DNA of 64,000 bases. It comes from SHZI01 sp964417725 (GTDB lineage Bacteria; Pseudomonadota; Gammaproteobacteria; Steroidobacterales; GCA-2729495). Position 1 is the stretch's first letter; each line of letters begins with the position of its first letter. The DNA lies in assembly GCA_964417725.1 (NCBI GenBank), contig CAYQIV010000003.1, positions 62,001-126,000 of the forward strand. The letters run 5' to 3'. The notes under the pieces are model-generated. The model was not told the DNA's origin. It searched no databases and saw only the letters and a list, made by a program, of their open reading frames with translations. Shown here one piece after another: positions 52,667 to 59,868 of the stretch. Position numbers and translations under genes: made by a program.

Positions 52667-53605
52667 TCAATCAATTTGTGGTTGCGCCGCCGGGTGCCCG
52701 GCGACCTCGACCTGCGCGTGGGCGGCCGCCCGCACGTGAATCGGTGCAAAGGGCTCCCGCTGTACCAGTTCGACAAGCGACTCCTTGAGCAGTTCGAGCA
52801 GGGCCAGGAACGTGACCGTGACCCCCATGCGCCCCTCCCGGACATCGAAGAGTTCGCTGAAATCGGTGAACGTGCCCGCTTGCAGCCGCAACAGCACCTC
52901 GGACATGCGCTGGCGCACCGAAAGCTGCTCACGGCGCACATGAAAATGCGCCAGCAGCTCGGCACGCACCAGCACGTCCCTGAAGGCCGTAAGCAGCTCC
53001 TTGAGCGTCAGGTCCGGCAGACGCGTGACAACCGGGCGCTCTCCCGCCGATGCCACCGCCTGGTAAAGGTCGCGCTCCATGCGCGGCAGGGCATCGATGT
53101 CCCCGGCTGCCTGCTTGTAGCGCTCGTATTCCTGCAGACGGCGAATCAATTCGGCACGGGGATCGGCCTCGTCTTCCGCGGCGCCGACGGGCCTCGGCAA
53201 GAGCATGCGTGATTTGATCTCCGCCAGCATTGCCGCCATCAGCAGGTACTCTCCGGCCAGTTCGAGCTGAAGCTCCTTCATGACCTCGATGTACTCGATG
53301 TACTGTCGCGTGATCTCGGCGATGGGGATATCGAGGATGTCGAGGTTCTGCCGGCGAATCAGGTAGAGAAGCAGGTCGAGCGGCCCTTCGAACGCCTCGA
53401 GGAATACCTCGAGCGCATAGGGCGGGATGTAGAGGTCCTGGGGAAGTTGGGTGACGGGCTCGCCATCGACGATGGCAAAGGGCATTTCACCCTGCGAAGG
53501 GTGCCCGCCGGATGCCTCGCTCGACAACAGCGGCGACCTGGGCGCCTCCGCGTCATGCACGACGTGCAGCCTGCGAAGGGTGGCCTCAGCCTCGTTTTCC
53601 GCCAT
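52667..53605 (-). CDS. scpA: Segregation and condensation protein A
   Basis: Kleisin subunit that bridges SMC heads. The 312-residue protein has a ~65-residue N-terminal extension, then the kleisin N-domain FLEAFEGPLDLLLYLIRRQNLDILDIPI and YLLMAAMLAEIKSRMLLP, an acidic linker, and the C-terminal winged helix ending around FLALLELLKESLVELVQ. Directly upstream of scpB with no spacing, and three bases after the M50 protease gene. Confidence 0.9.
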   Translation of the reverse strand: MAENEAEATLRRLHVVHDAEAPRSPLLSSEASGGHPSQGEMPFAIVDGEPVTQLPQDLYIPPYALEVFLEAFEGPLDLLLYLIRRQNLDILDIPIAEITRQYIEYIEVMKELQLELAGEYLLMAAMLAEIKSRMLLPRPVGAAEDEADPRAELIRRLQEYERYKQAAGDIDALPRMERDLYQAVASAGERPVVTRLPDLTLKELLTAFRDVLVRAELLAHFHVRREQLSVRQRMSEVLLRLQAGTFTDFSELFDVREGRMGVTVTFLALLELLKESLVELVQREPFAPIHVRAAAHAQVEVAGHPAAQPQID

Positions 53606-53608
53606 GCC

Positions 53609-54259
53609 TTACGCGCCCACGAGAGTGAAGATGAACCGCACCACAACAGCCGTGACCGGCTGCAGGATCCGGCCGAGGATACCGGCGGCGAACAAGCCGA
53701 AGACGATTATAAGGCCGTAACGCTCGAGCACATCGAGCTTTCTGGCCAGCCGTTCCGGCAGCACGCCACGCAACACCCTGCCACCATCGAGGGGCGGAAC
53801 AGGAATCATGTTAAAAACTGCCAGCAACACATTGAATTGTATGCCTACAATAGCCATTGAAATAACGAATTGCCGAACAAGGCCGGTGGCCGGCAGGACG
53901 TGCGTGCCCAGTGCCAGGAACAACGCCCAGCCGATCGCCATCGTGATGTTGGCCGCCGGTCCGGCAAGTGCGACGAAGATCATGTCACGCTTCGGATTGC
54001 GCAGATTGCGAATACCCACCGGCACCGGTTTCGCCCAGCCGATCGGCATGCCCATCAACAGGCCGAACATGAGCGGGACGAGCACGGTGCCAACGGGGTC
54101 GATATGACGCAATGGGTTGAGTGACAGTCGCCCGAGCAGTTCCGCCGTGCGGTCGCCAAAGCTTCGCGCCACCCAGCCATGCGCCACTTCATGAAGCGTG
54201 ATGCCGAATAGCACCGGGATCAGGGCGACGGCAATCAGCTGGATGGTCTGCGGGTTCAC
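53609..54259 (-). CDS. Site-2 protease (M50) family membrane protein
   Basis: A 216-residue multi-pass membrane protein with the zinc motif HEVAH (about residues 23-27, in ITLHEVAHGWVA) and the second conserved site NMIPVPPLDGGRVL, which supplies the third ligand. It has no PDZ domain, so it belongs to the small YwhC/SpoIVFB-like group. It is commonly found next to scpAB; the substrate is unknown. It follows the YciO-type gene with 27 bases and precedes scpA by three. Confidence 0.85.
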   Translation of the reverse strand: MNPQTIQLIAVALIPVLFGITLHEVAHGWVARSFGDRTAELLGRLSLNPLRHIDPVGTVLVPLMFGLLMGMPIGWAKPVPVGIRNLRNPKRDMIFVALAGPAANITMAIGWALFLALGTHVLPATGLVRQFVISMAIVGIQFNVLLAVFNMIPVPPLDGGRVLRGVLPERLARKLDVLERYGLIIVFGLFAAGILGRILQPVTAVVVRFIFTLVGA

Positions 54260-54286
54260 GGGACCGGGTTCTGGCCTTGCAGGATC

Positions 54287-54907
54287 TCAGCCGAACGCGG
54301 CCGTATCGCCACGGCCCTGGCGCAGGACAACGGGGTGGTCGCCAGTCAGGTCGACCACCGTGGTCGGCTCCAGACCACACCCGCCACTGTCCATCACCAG
54401 GTCGACGTGGGACGACAGGGCCTCCCAGATTTCGTCGGGATCGGACAACGCATAGTCCCGGCCGGGCAACATGAGCGTCGAACTCATCAGCGGCTCGCCA
54501 AGCTCTTCGAGCAGCATCAGCGGTACCGGGTGATCAGGGATGCGGATACCAATCGTCTTGCGGCGCGGGTGCTGGAGGCGGCGCGGCACCTCGCGCGTGG
54601 CATTGAGGATGAAGGTGTAGGCGCCCGGGGTATGCGCACGGATCAGGCGGTAGTGCCAGTTGTCGATGCGCGCGAAGGTGGCAATTTCGGACAGGTCGCG
54701 ACATACGAGGGTAAAGTTGTGCGCCTTGCTCGTCTGGCGGATATGGCGGATCCGCTCCGCCGCATCACGCTCTCCGAGCGCGCACCCCAGCGCGTAGCAG
54801 GAATCGGTCGGGTAGACCACAAGCCCCCCGGCACGGATGACATCCCCGGCCTGGCGGACGAGGCGGGCCTGGGGGGTGTGCGGGTGCAGGACGAGCCGGC
54901 TGGACAT
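54287..54907 (-). CDS. YciO/Sua5/YrdC-family protein
   Basis: From ATG 54907, 206 residues of the YrdC fold: a phosphate-binding KxR-type region around IRHIRQTSKAHNFTLVC, VVYPTDSCYALGCAL near the N-terminus, and IGIRIPDHPVPLMLLEELGEP. The pattern is closest to YciO, a paralogue of the threonylcarbamoyl-AMP synthase TsaC/Sua5 that seems not to share that main role in E. coli. An in-frame start 12 codons upstream exists. Divergent from yciB. Confidence 0.85.
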   Translation of the reverse strand: MSSRLVLHPHTPQARLVRQAGDVIRAGGLVVYPTDSCYALGCALGERDAAERIRHIRQTSKAHNFTLVCRDLSEIATFARIDNWHYRLIRAHTPGAYTFILNATREVPRRLQHPRRKTIGIRIPDHPVPLMLLEELGEPLMSSTLMLPGRDYALSDPDEIWEALSSHVDLVMDSGGCGLEPTTVVDLTGDHPVVLRQGRGDTAAFG

Positions 54908-54962
54908 GCGCCATTGTACCCGCCCGAACGCGCGCAATGGCAAACCACAGGCCGATCACGCA

Positions 54963-54990
54963 CCGATTGGGTATCATCCGCCCCAATCGG
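54963..54990. promoter_or_regulatory. 9-bp inverted repeat around a TATCAT box upstream of yciB
   Basis: CCGATTGGG (54963-54971) and CCCAATCGG (54982-54990) are perfect inverted repeats flanking TATCATCCGC. TATCAT is a fair -10 hexamer for the plus strand, 29 bases before the yciB ATG. This could be an operator over the -10 or a 5' hairpin; no -35 is evident. Confidence 0.4.
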
Positions 54991-55006
54991 ACTGTCGTGA
55001 TTCCTG

Positions 55007-55555
55007 ATGCAGCTCTTCATCGACTTCCTGCCTGTCATTGCTTTCGCCGTCGCCTATTGGCTGACCGACATGCACACGGCGATCGCCGTGATCATGGCCG
55101 CCATGGCGCTGCAAGTCGGCATCACATGGCTCATCAAGCGCGCCGTCAGCACGATGCTCATCGCCTCTGCGGCACTGGTCATCGTCCTGGGCGGCATCAG
55201 CCTGCTGATCGACAACGACCTCGTCTTCAAGTGGAAGCCCACCTTGCTCAACTGGGCGTTTGCACTGGCATTCCTCGCCAGCCAGTTCTTCGGCGAGCGC
55301 ACAGTGGTTCAGCGCCTCATGGATTCGGTCGGTGAGGAGCGCCTGTCGATGGCCCCGGGTGACTGGCGCCAGCTCAACCTGATGTGGGTCGGGTTTTTCG
55401 CTTTTTCGGGTGCGGCAAATCTATATGTGGCCTACAGTTACCCGGAAGCGGTATGGGTCAATTTCAAGCTGTTTGGACTGCTCGGCATGACGCTGGTGTT
55501 CGTCCTGCTGCAGGCGCTATGGCTCAATCGTCACATCGGCGATGGACAAAAGTGA
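55007..55555 (+). CDS. yciB: Septation protein A / YciB inner-membrane protein
   Basis: A 182-residue protein with about five membrane helices (7-24, 28-45, 49-67, 79-95, 150-170). LPVIAFAVAYWLTDMHTAIAV, NDLVFKWKPTLLNWAFA and WVGFFAFSGAANLYVAY are family signatures. It is linked to cell-envelope synthesis and intracellular septation in enterobacteria and Shigella. It starts the yciB-yciI-bolA run, with yciI 31 bases downstream. Confidence 0.92.
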   Translation: MQLFIDFLPVIAFAVAYWLTDMHTAIAVIMAAMALQVGITWLIKRAVSTMLIASAALVIVLGGISLLIDNDLVFKWKPTLLNWAFALAFLASQFFGERTVVQRLMDSVGEERLSMAPGDWRQLNLMWVGFFAFSGAANLYVAYSYPEAVWVNFKLFGLLGMTLVFVLLQALWLNRHIGDGQK

Positions 55556-55586
55556 CCAGGGCAAAGGCCGCACAAGGGATCGAGGG

Positions 55587-55886
55587 ATGCTCTACGTGAT
55601 CATCGGCGAAGACGCAACGGACGGCCTTGCGGCCCGCCTCCGGGTGCGCGAAGCGCATGTGGCAAGAATTCGCCACCTGCTCGATGACGGGCGCCTTGTC
55701 GTCGCCGGCCCGTGCCCCGCACTCGACACCTGCGAACCGGGCGAGGCGGGATTTACCGGCAGCCTGATCATCGCCGAGTTCGACAACATCCATGACGCCG
55801 ACAGCTGGGCGCAGGCCGACCCTTATCTGGCGGCCGGTGCATGGTACTCGGCAACGGTCTGGCCATTCATTCAAACCCTGCCCTGA
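55587..55886 (+). CDS. yciI: YciI family protein
   Basis: A 99-residue ferredoxin-fold protein nearly collinear with E. coli YciI (98 residues): MLYVIIGEDATDGLAARL, REAHVARIRHLLDDGRLVVAGP, then GFTGSLIIAEF and ADPYLAAG. The conserved His and Asp (in RxxH and DPY) form a putative active site; no reaction is firmly assigned. ATG 55587 has GAGGG directly upstream and was chosen over a start 15 codons earlier. Its stop overlaps the bolA ATG (TGATG). Confidence 0.9.
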   Translation: MLYVIIGEDATDGLAARLRVREAHVARIRHLLDDGRLVVAGPCPALDTCEPGEAGFTGSLIIAEFDNIHDADSWAQADPYLAAGAWYSATVWPFIQTLP

Positions 55887-56149
55887 TGCACGATCGCGCA
55901 CGCACGATCCGCGACCGGCTGGTCGACCGCCTGCACCCGGTCACCTGCGAAGTCATCGACGAAAGCCACCTCCACGTGGGCCATGCCGGCGCACGCGACG
56001 GCCGCGGACACTTCCGTGTACGCATTACCGCCCCCTGCTTCAGGGGGCTCCCGACCCTCGCTCGCCACCGTCTCGTGTATGACACGCTTGGTGAACTGAT
56101 GCAGACCGACATCCACGCACTCTCCATCGACGCGACCGAAACCGACTGA
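55886..56149 (+). CDS. bolA: BolA family protein
   Basis: An 87-residue BolA fold protein, the kind that pairs with monothiol glutaredoxins to handle Fe-S clusters or acts as a transcription factor. IDESHLHVGHAG gives the conserved histidine cluster, and HFRVRITAPCFRGLPTLARHRLVYDTL the second half including the Cys/His ligand region. Coupled to yciI by TGATG. A 13-bp tandem duplication begins on its stop codon. Confidence 0.9.
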   Translation: MHDRARTIRDRLVDRLHPVTCEVIDESHLHVGHAGARDGRGHFRVRITAPCFRGLPTLARHRLVYDTLGELMQTDIHALSIDATETD

Positions 56150-56172
56150 TCTTCCGGCCTGATCTTCCGGCC
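56147..56172 (+). repeat. Tandem 13-bp duplication at the bolA stop
   Basis: TGATCTTCCGGCC occurs twice in direct succession (56147-56159 and 56160-56172). The first copy includes the bolA stop codon, so the duplication does not alter the protein. It marks the left edge of the accessory-looking segment. Confidence 0.8.
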
Positions 56173-56459
56173 GGGCACGCGCACTGACGCGTCCCGCATC
56201 CGTCCGCGCCACCCCTGCTCCACATCCACCGAGAGGCCGGCCCTGCCGACACGCCTCGCCCGCAGTGCGGGTCTGCGGGGCGGATGTCAGTTTTTTTTAC
56301 ATAACGCCCGATACATAAGCAATGTCAAGTCAATTTTCTTGCCTTTCTAGGGGATTACTGCTGTTATTGCCACCTGCTTATGTATACTTCACTTAAGGTC
56401 AACAACTTCAAAATAACCAGACTCGCCGCCAGTTCAGCAGGTACCCGAAGACCACCGAA
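56150..56459 (+). other. Long intergenic region with an AT-rich control segment
   Basis: No gene is seen. The first ~130 bases are GC-rich. From 56291 the composition changes to strongly AT-rich: eight T (56291-56298), ACATAA at 56299-56304, ATACATAAG at 56311-56319 and its inverse CTTATGTAT at 56377-56385. TATACT (56383-56388) could be a -10 for the downstream gene, without a clear -35. A 7-bp GC stem lies about 12 bases before the T run, too far for a textbook terminator. The repeated ACATAA boxes look like binding sites. Confidence 0.5.
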
Positions 56460-56501
56460 ATGACTGCTGCGTTTGCAATTTGTGATCAACCGATCTGGAT
56501 C

Positions 56502-57338
56502 ATGGCTGATCAAATCAAAGACGTTGTTTTGACCGCCTTCAGGCAGTTGCTCAGACCACTGGTTCGCATCCTGCTTCGTCACAGCGTTTCCTTCAACGAA
56601 TTCACTGCGACGCTGAAGCTGGTCTTCATCGAGGTGGCCTCGAAGGACTTCGCCATCGGTGGCAGCAAGCCAAGCGTCTCGAGGGTTTCGCTGCTGACGG
56701 GACTTTCGCCGGATGAAATCGAGACCGCGGCCACAGCCGGGCAAGCGGCTCGGGCACCTTCGACGGCAAACCTGAATCGCATCGGCGGCGTCCTGGCCGG
56801 TTGGCATCAGGACCCGGAATTCACGGGCCCTTATGGCCTGCCGCTTGAACTGACCATCGAAGGCCGGGAAAGCGGCAGCTTTCACAGCCTGGTCAGCCGC
56901 TACGCGGGGACTGGTATTTCCCATGAGGCGCTGCTGGAAGAGCTGATCCACGTCGGTGTCGTCATGGTGGTCGGCGGATCGCGGGCCAGGGTCCTCCAGC
57001 GTGCGTACATCCCGTCCGAAGCGGACCCGGCCAGCATCCAGTTCATGGGACTCGCATTGCGCGACCTGGCGGAAACGCTTGATTACAACCTGAACAGGCA
57101 GATGGAAGGCGGTTATTTCGAGAGACGGGTCTGGTCCCCTGCGGGAATTTCCCCCATGGCCATGCCTGAATTCGACGCGCTGGTGCACCAGAAAGGCCAG
57201 CAGTTCCTCGAACTGCTGGATAACCACCTGACCAGCCAGGAAACGGAGGCCGAGCACATGCCCGCCGGCGAGAAGATCCACGTCGGGGTGGGTGTGTTCC
57301 TTTTTTCCGATGCAAACAGAAGCTTCCGCGATGAGTGA
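56502..57338 (+). CDS. DUF6502-like protein, putative winged-helix regulator
   Basis: About 278 residues from ATG 56502 (MADQIKDVV); an in-frame ATG at 56460 would add 14. The N-terminal part (about 10-90) has LLRPLVRILLRHSVSFNEFTA and SVSRVSLLTGLSPDEIETA, a pattern that reads as a winged-helix DNA-binding domain. The middle has NRIGGVLAGWHQDPEF and a SFHSLVSRY-ISHEALLEELIHVGVV helical section, and the end is variable. I recognise it as the DUF6502 type, of unknown function; this is recall, not a search. No signal peptide. It lies 80 bases upstream of the repeat protein on the same strand, so a joint transcript and a regulatory link are likely. Confidence 0.6.
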   Translation: MADQIKDVVLTAFRQLLRPLVRILLRHSVSFNEFTATLKLVFIEVASKDFAIGGSKPSVSRVSLLTGLSPDEIETAATAGQAARAPSTANLNRIGGVLAGWHQDPEFTGPYGLPLELTIEGRESGSFHSLVSRYAGTGISHEALLEELIHVGVVMVVGGSRARVLQRAYIPSEADPASIQFMGLALRDLAETLDYNLNRQMEGGYFERRVWSPAGISPMAMPEFDALVHQKGQQFLELLDNHLTSQETEAEHMPAGEKIHVGVGVFLFSDANRSFRDE

Positions 57339-57418
57339 GTGATGCATCGCTGGACAAGGCAAAGAACAACAGCACCCACAGTACGAGAAACAGAAGGTTT
57401 CCATCAGGAGGACGATGA

Positions 57419-58222
57419 ATGAGCACCCGTCGCCGGCAGCACAACACCTTGGTCAACGCATCGATTGCCGCGTTTCTCTCTACACTGACGATTGCACCCA
57501 TAGCCGGAGCAGAAGGGCTCATCAGTGCAGACCACATCGTCATCACCGGCACCTCCAGCGTGGCAGCAGCAGGTGCTGACCCGCAGGCGATCGGTGGCAC
57601 ATANNNNNNNNNNNNNNNNNNNNNNNNNNNNNNNNNNNNNNNNNNNNNNNNNNNNNNNNNNNNNNNNNNNNNNNNNNNNNNNNNNNNNNNNNNNNNNNNN
57701 NNNGCCAAGGCCATCGGCGGCACATACGCCAAAGCGATCGGTGGCACCCACGCCAAAGCGATCGGCGGGACTCATGCCAAGGCGATCGGCGGCACCTATC
57801 TTCGGTCCGTCGACGACGTTGGCACCATCACCAGCGGCGTCCAGGTGGCAGTGAACGGCAACCAGTACGACTGGGCACTGTACGGACCGGTAAAAGCCAT
57901 CGACGACCACACGATATCTCTCCTCGGCTATTCGTTTGACGTCGACGCCGCGGCGCTCTCGGGATTCGATGGCAACGCCATGCTGCTCATCGCCGGATCC
58001 CATGATGGATCCGAGCCAGAGATGCACTCTTTCGGGGAGTCTTTTGTTTCCGGCGCCACGCCGGTGATCGTCTCGGGCACGGTTGAATCCGTTGACCATT
58101 CGACCGCCCGGCTTCAGTTGTCCAACGGAACAACCGTCGACTACACCGCCATATTGGCCATTGCGGCCGATCCGGAAATTTCCGTTGGCGACTTCATCAT
58201 CGTCAACGGCAATCTCTATTAG
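57419..58222 (+). CDS. Secreted protein with tandem AKAIGGT(Y/H) repeats; interrupted by assembly gap
   Basis: As given, 267 codons, of which 34 are unknown. A signal peptide (about 1-31, basic start, then SIAAFLSTLTIAPIAGA) indicates export. After a short linker comes an array of 8-residue units, A-K-A-I-G-G-T-Y/H: one partial copy (PQAIGGTY) before the N run and four after it. The remaining ~140 residues form two beta-rich, OB-like segments (GPVKAIDDHTISLLGYSF; SGTVESVDHSTARLQLSNG) reminiscent of DUF5666. AGGAGG lies seven bases before ATG 57419; ATG 57415 is in another frame. Function unknown; surface or matrix protein is a guess. It ends 18 bases before tRNA-Lys. Confidence 0.6.
   Translation: MSTRRRQHNTLVNASIAAFLSTLTIAPIAGAEGLISADHIVITGTSSVAAAGADPQAIGGTXXXXXXXXXXXXXXXXXXXXXXXXXXXXXXXXXXAKAIGGTYAKAIGGTHAKAIGGTHAKAIGGTYLRSVDDVGTITSGVQVAVNGNQYDWALYGPVKAIDDHTISLLGYSFDVDAAALSGFDGNAMLLIAGSHDGSEPEMHSFGESFVSGATPVIVSGTVESVDHSTARLQLSNGTTVDYTAILAIAADPEISVGDFIIVNGNLY
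57581..57799 (+). repeat. 24-bp tandem repeat array coding for 8-residue units
   Basis: Units at 57581-57604 (last base unknown), 57704-57727, 57728-57751, 57752-57775 and 57776-57799, each encoding A/P-K/Q-A-I-G-G-T-Y/H. Copies differ at a few silent and one coding position, mainly Y versus H at unit position 8. The number of units hidden by the gap is unknown. Confidence 0.9.
57604..57703. other. Assembly gap of exactly 100 N
   Basis: The run starts at the last base of one repeat unit and ends at the first base of another. An intact array would need 1+24n bases here; 100 keeps the reading frame but not the 24-base phase, so it is a placeholder, not a measured length. Confidence 0.95.
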
Positions 58223-58240
58223 CGGGGAAGCATCAAGTAC

Positions 58241-58315
58241 TGGTGGGCCGTGATGGATTTGAACCATCGACCAACTGGTTAAAAGCCAGCTGCTCTACCG
58301 CTGAGCTAACGGCCC
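58241..58315 (-). tRNA. tRNA-Lys (TTT)
   Basis: A 75-base cloverleaf with encoded CCA. Acceptor GGGCCGT pairs with ACGGCCC, D arm GCTCAGCGGTAGAGC, anticodon arm GCTGG-CTTTTAA-CCAGT with TTT, T arm GATGG-TTCAAAT-CCATC. Its 3' end faces the repeat-protein gene. In Pseudomonas the tRNA-Lys next to queC is an island attachment site. Confidence 0.95.
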
Positions 58316-58330
58316 ATCATTCTTCCGGGT

Positions 58331-58346
58331 GCCCTTGATCAAGGGC
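58331..58346. repeat. 16-bp perfect palindrome in the tRNA-Lys leader
   Basis: GCCCTTGATCAAGGGC lies between the tRNA-Lys -10 box and the tRNA. Next to it CGAGCGC (58346-58352) and GCGCTCG (58363-58369) flank the -10. These could form the end-of-operon structure for queC or an operator; no T tract follows. Confidence 0.6.
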
Positions 58347-58355
58347 GAGCGCGGG

Positions 58356-58385
58356 ATTCTACGCGCTCGGATCCGGCAGTGGCAA
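58356..58385 (-). promoter_or_regulatory. Candidate promoter of tRNA-Lys
   Basis: Minus strand TTGCCA (58385-58380; 5 of 6), 18 bases, TAGAAT (58361-58356; 5 of 6), 41 bases before the tRNA. Confidence 0.5.
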
Positions 58386-58423
58386 CGCTCATGGGTGCCG
58401 GGTGGCGGGGCGACTGCTCAGAC

Positions 58424-59164
58424 TCATCCCGAACGGACATGCGTCCGGTAACGCGTGACATCCGGAACCCCGGCGGCGGAAAATCCTTCGTGGCGAAGCC
58501 GGCAGGCTTCGCACTGGCCACAGGCACGCCCTGCGGCATCCGCCTGATAACAGGAAACGGTGAGCGCATAGTCGACACCCAGACTGACGCCACGGCGGAT
58601 GATCTCGGCCTTGCTCAGGGACAGCAGCGGGGCCCTGATGAGGATGGGACGGCCTTCGATACCGCGCCTGGTCGCCAGATCAGCCATGCGCTGAAAGGCT
58701 GCCAGATATTCCGGACGGCAGTCCGGATAGCCGGAGTAATCGACGGCATTGACTCCGGTATAGATGTAGTCTGCATCAAGCACTTCGGCCCAGCCGAGCG
58801 CAAGAGACATGAAGACGGTGTTGCGCGCGGGAACGTAGGTGACGGGGATGGCAGCCGCGCCCGCCCGCGTCGCGCCGGCTTCCGTCTGGCCGCCTCGCGG
58901 CACCACGCCGACAGGCACCGCAATGCGGGGGTCCGTCAGTGCAGAACCGCCGATTTGATCCAGCCCCAGATGCAGGGTGCGGTGTTCGACCACGCCCAGC
59001 GATGCGGCCAGCGCAACTGCCGCCGCCAGTTCGGCGCGATGTCGTTGACCGTAATCGAAGCTGAGTGCATAACAGGAGCAGCCATCCTGACGGGCGATGG
59101 CGAGGCAGGTTGCGGAATCCATGCCCCCGGAAAGCATCACCACTGCGCGCAGCCGGCCCGCCAT
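58424..59164 (-). CDS. queC: 7-cyano-7-deazaguanine synthase
   Basis: ATP-dependent conversion of carboxydeazaguanine to preQ0 in queuosine synthesis. The 246-residue protein has the PP-loop VVMLSGGMDSATCLAIA near residue 10, SFDYGQRHRAELAAA, the VPARNTVFMSLALG and GVNAVDYSGYPDCRPEYL segments, and C-terminal zinc cysteines SCYQADAAGRACGQCEACRLR (Cys-x-x-Cys). ATG 59164 follows the queE stop at once (TGATCATG); a TTG two codons earlier is less likely. Confidence 0.94.
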   Translation of the reverse strand: MAGRLRAVVMLSGGMDSATCLAIARQDGCSCYALSFDYGQRHRAELAAAVALAASLGVVEHRTLHLGLDQIGGSALTDPRIAVPVGVVPRGGQTEAGATRAGAAAIPVTYVPARNTVFMSLALGWAEVLDADYIYTGVNAVDYSGYPDCRPEYLAAFQRMADLATRRGIEGRPILIRAPLLSLSKAEIIRRGVSLGVDYALTVSCYQADAAGRACGQCEACRLRHEGFSAAGVPDVTRYRTHVRSG

Positions 59165-59166
59165 GA

Positions 59167-59868
59167 TCAATGACCCCGCTCGTCACCCCACAGGTATTTG
59201 TGGATCTGCAACTGGAACCGGACCGGCAGATGGTCGGCAAGGATCCACTCCGCCAGCTGACGGGCATCCTGGGTGGACCAGGCTGGCGAGAACAGCACTT
59301 CGCAGCCATACGGGTGAATGCGCGGCAGCATGTCGCGTGCCCATTCGTAGTCGGCACGGTCGCAGATGACGAACTTGACCTGATCGGCAGGCCGCAGGCG
59401 CATGAGGTTATCCCGGAGATTGCGCGCCGCCTCACCCGAGGCAGGGGTCTTGATATCCATGACCAGCATGACGCGTGAATCGATATCGGCGATATCGAGC
59501 GCACCGGATGTCTCCAGCGAAACCACGTAGCCGGCATCGCACAACCGCCGCATCAGCGCCCGGCATCCCGGCTGGGTCAGCGGCTCGCCGCCGGTAACGC
59601 AGACATGGCGCACGCCAAAGGCGTCGACACGGGCAAGGACATCTTCGGGCGCCAGGCGCTCACCGCCGTGAAAGGCATAGGCCGTATCGCAATACCGGCA
59701 CCGCAGCGGGCAACCGGTCAGGCGCACGAAGGCCGTAGGGTAACCGGCCAGCCTGGACTCCCCCTGGATGGAGCAGAAGATCTCCGTAACCCGAAGTCCT
59801 GCGGGATACACCGCCTGCGTCGTGTGATCTTCCGGCATGGACGAGAGGGATGGCGGTTGATCCGCCAT
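59167..59868 (-). CDS. queE: 7-carboxy-7-deazaguanine synthase
   Basis: Radical SAM enzyme that makes CDG from carboxytetrahydropterin. In its 233 residues the 4Fe-4S motif is CPLRCRYC (C-x3-C-x2-C), preceded by FCSIQGESRLAGYPTAFVRLTG, and followed by VCVTGGEPLTQPG and VMDIKTPASGE. The C-terminal part carries FQLQIHKYLWG. Its ATG overlaps the cpoB stop (TGATG), and queC follows immediately. Confidence 0.94.
   Translation of the reverse strand: MADQPPSLSSMPEDHTTQAVYPAGLRVTEIFCSIQGESRLAGYPTAFVRLTGCPLRCRYCDTAYAFHGGERLAPEDVLARVDAFGVRHVCVTGGEPLTQPGCRALMRRLCDAGYVVSLETSGALDIADIDSRVMLVMDIKTPASGEAARNLRDNLMRLRPADQVKFVICDRADYEWARDMLPRIHPYGCEVLFSPAWSTQDARQLAEWILADHLPVRFQLQIHKYLWGDERGH

Noticed and set aside
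56255..56298. Intrinsic terminator after bolA
   Set aside because: A 7-bp CCCGCAG/CTGCGGG stem is present, but the eight-T run lies about 12 bases further on, so the geometry is wrong.
57043..57756. Minus-strand open frame across the N gap
   Set aside because: It is antisense to both genes there, and the unknown bases make it appear longer than supported.
57581..57799. CRISPR array
   Set aside because: Units are contiguous with no spacers and stay in frame with a signal-peptide protein; there are no cas genes.
58241..58315. Direct repeat of the tRNA-Lys 3' end as an attachment site
   Set aside because: I scanned the neighbouring gaps for the tRNA's 3' sequence and found no second copy in this window.
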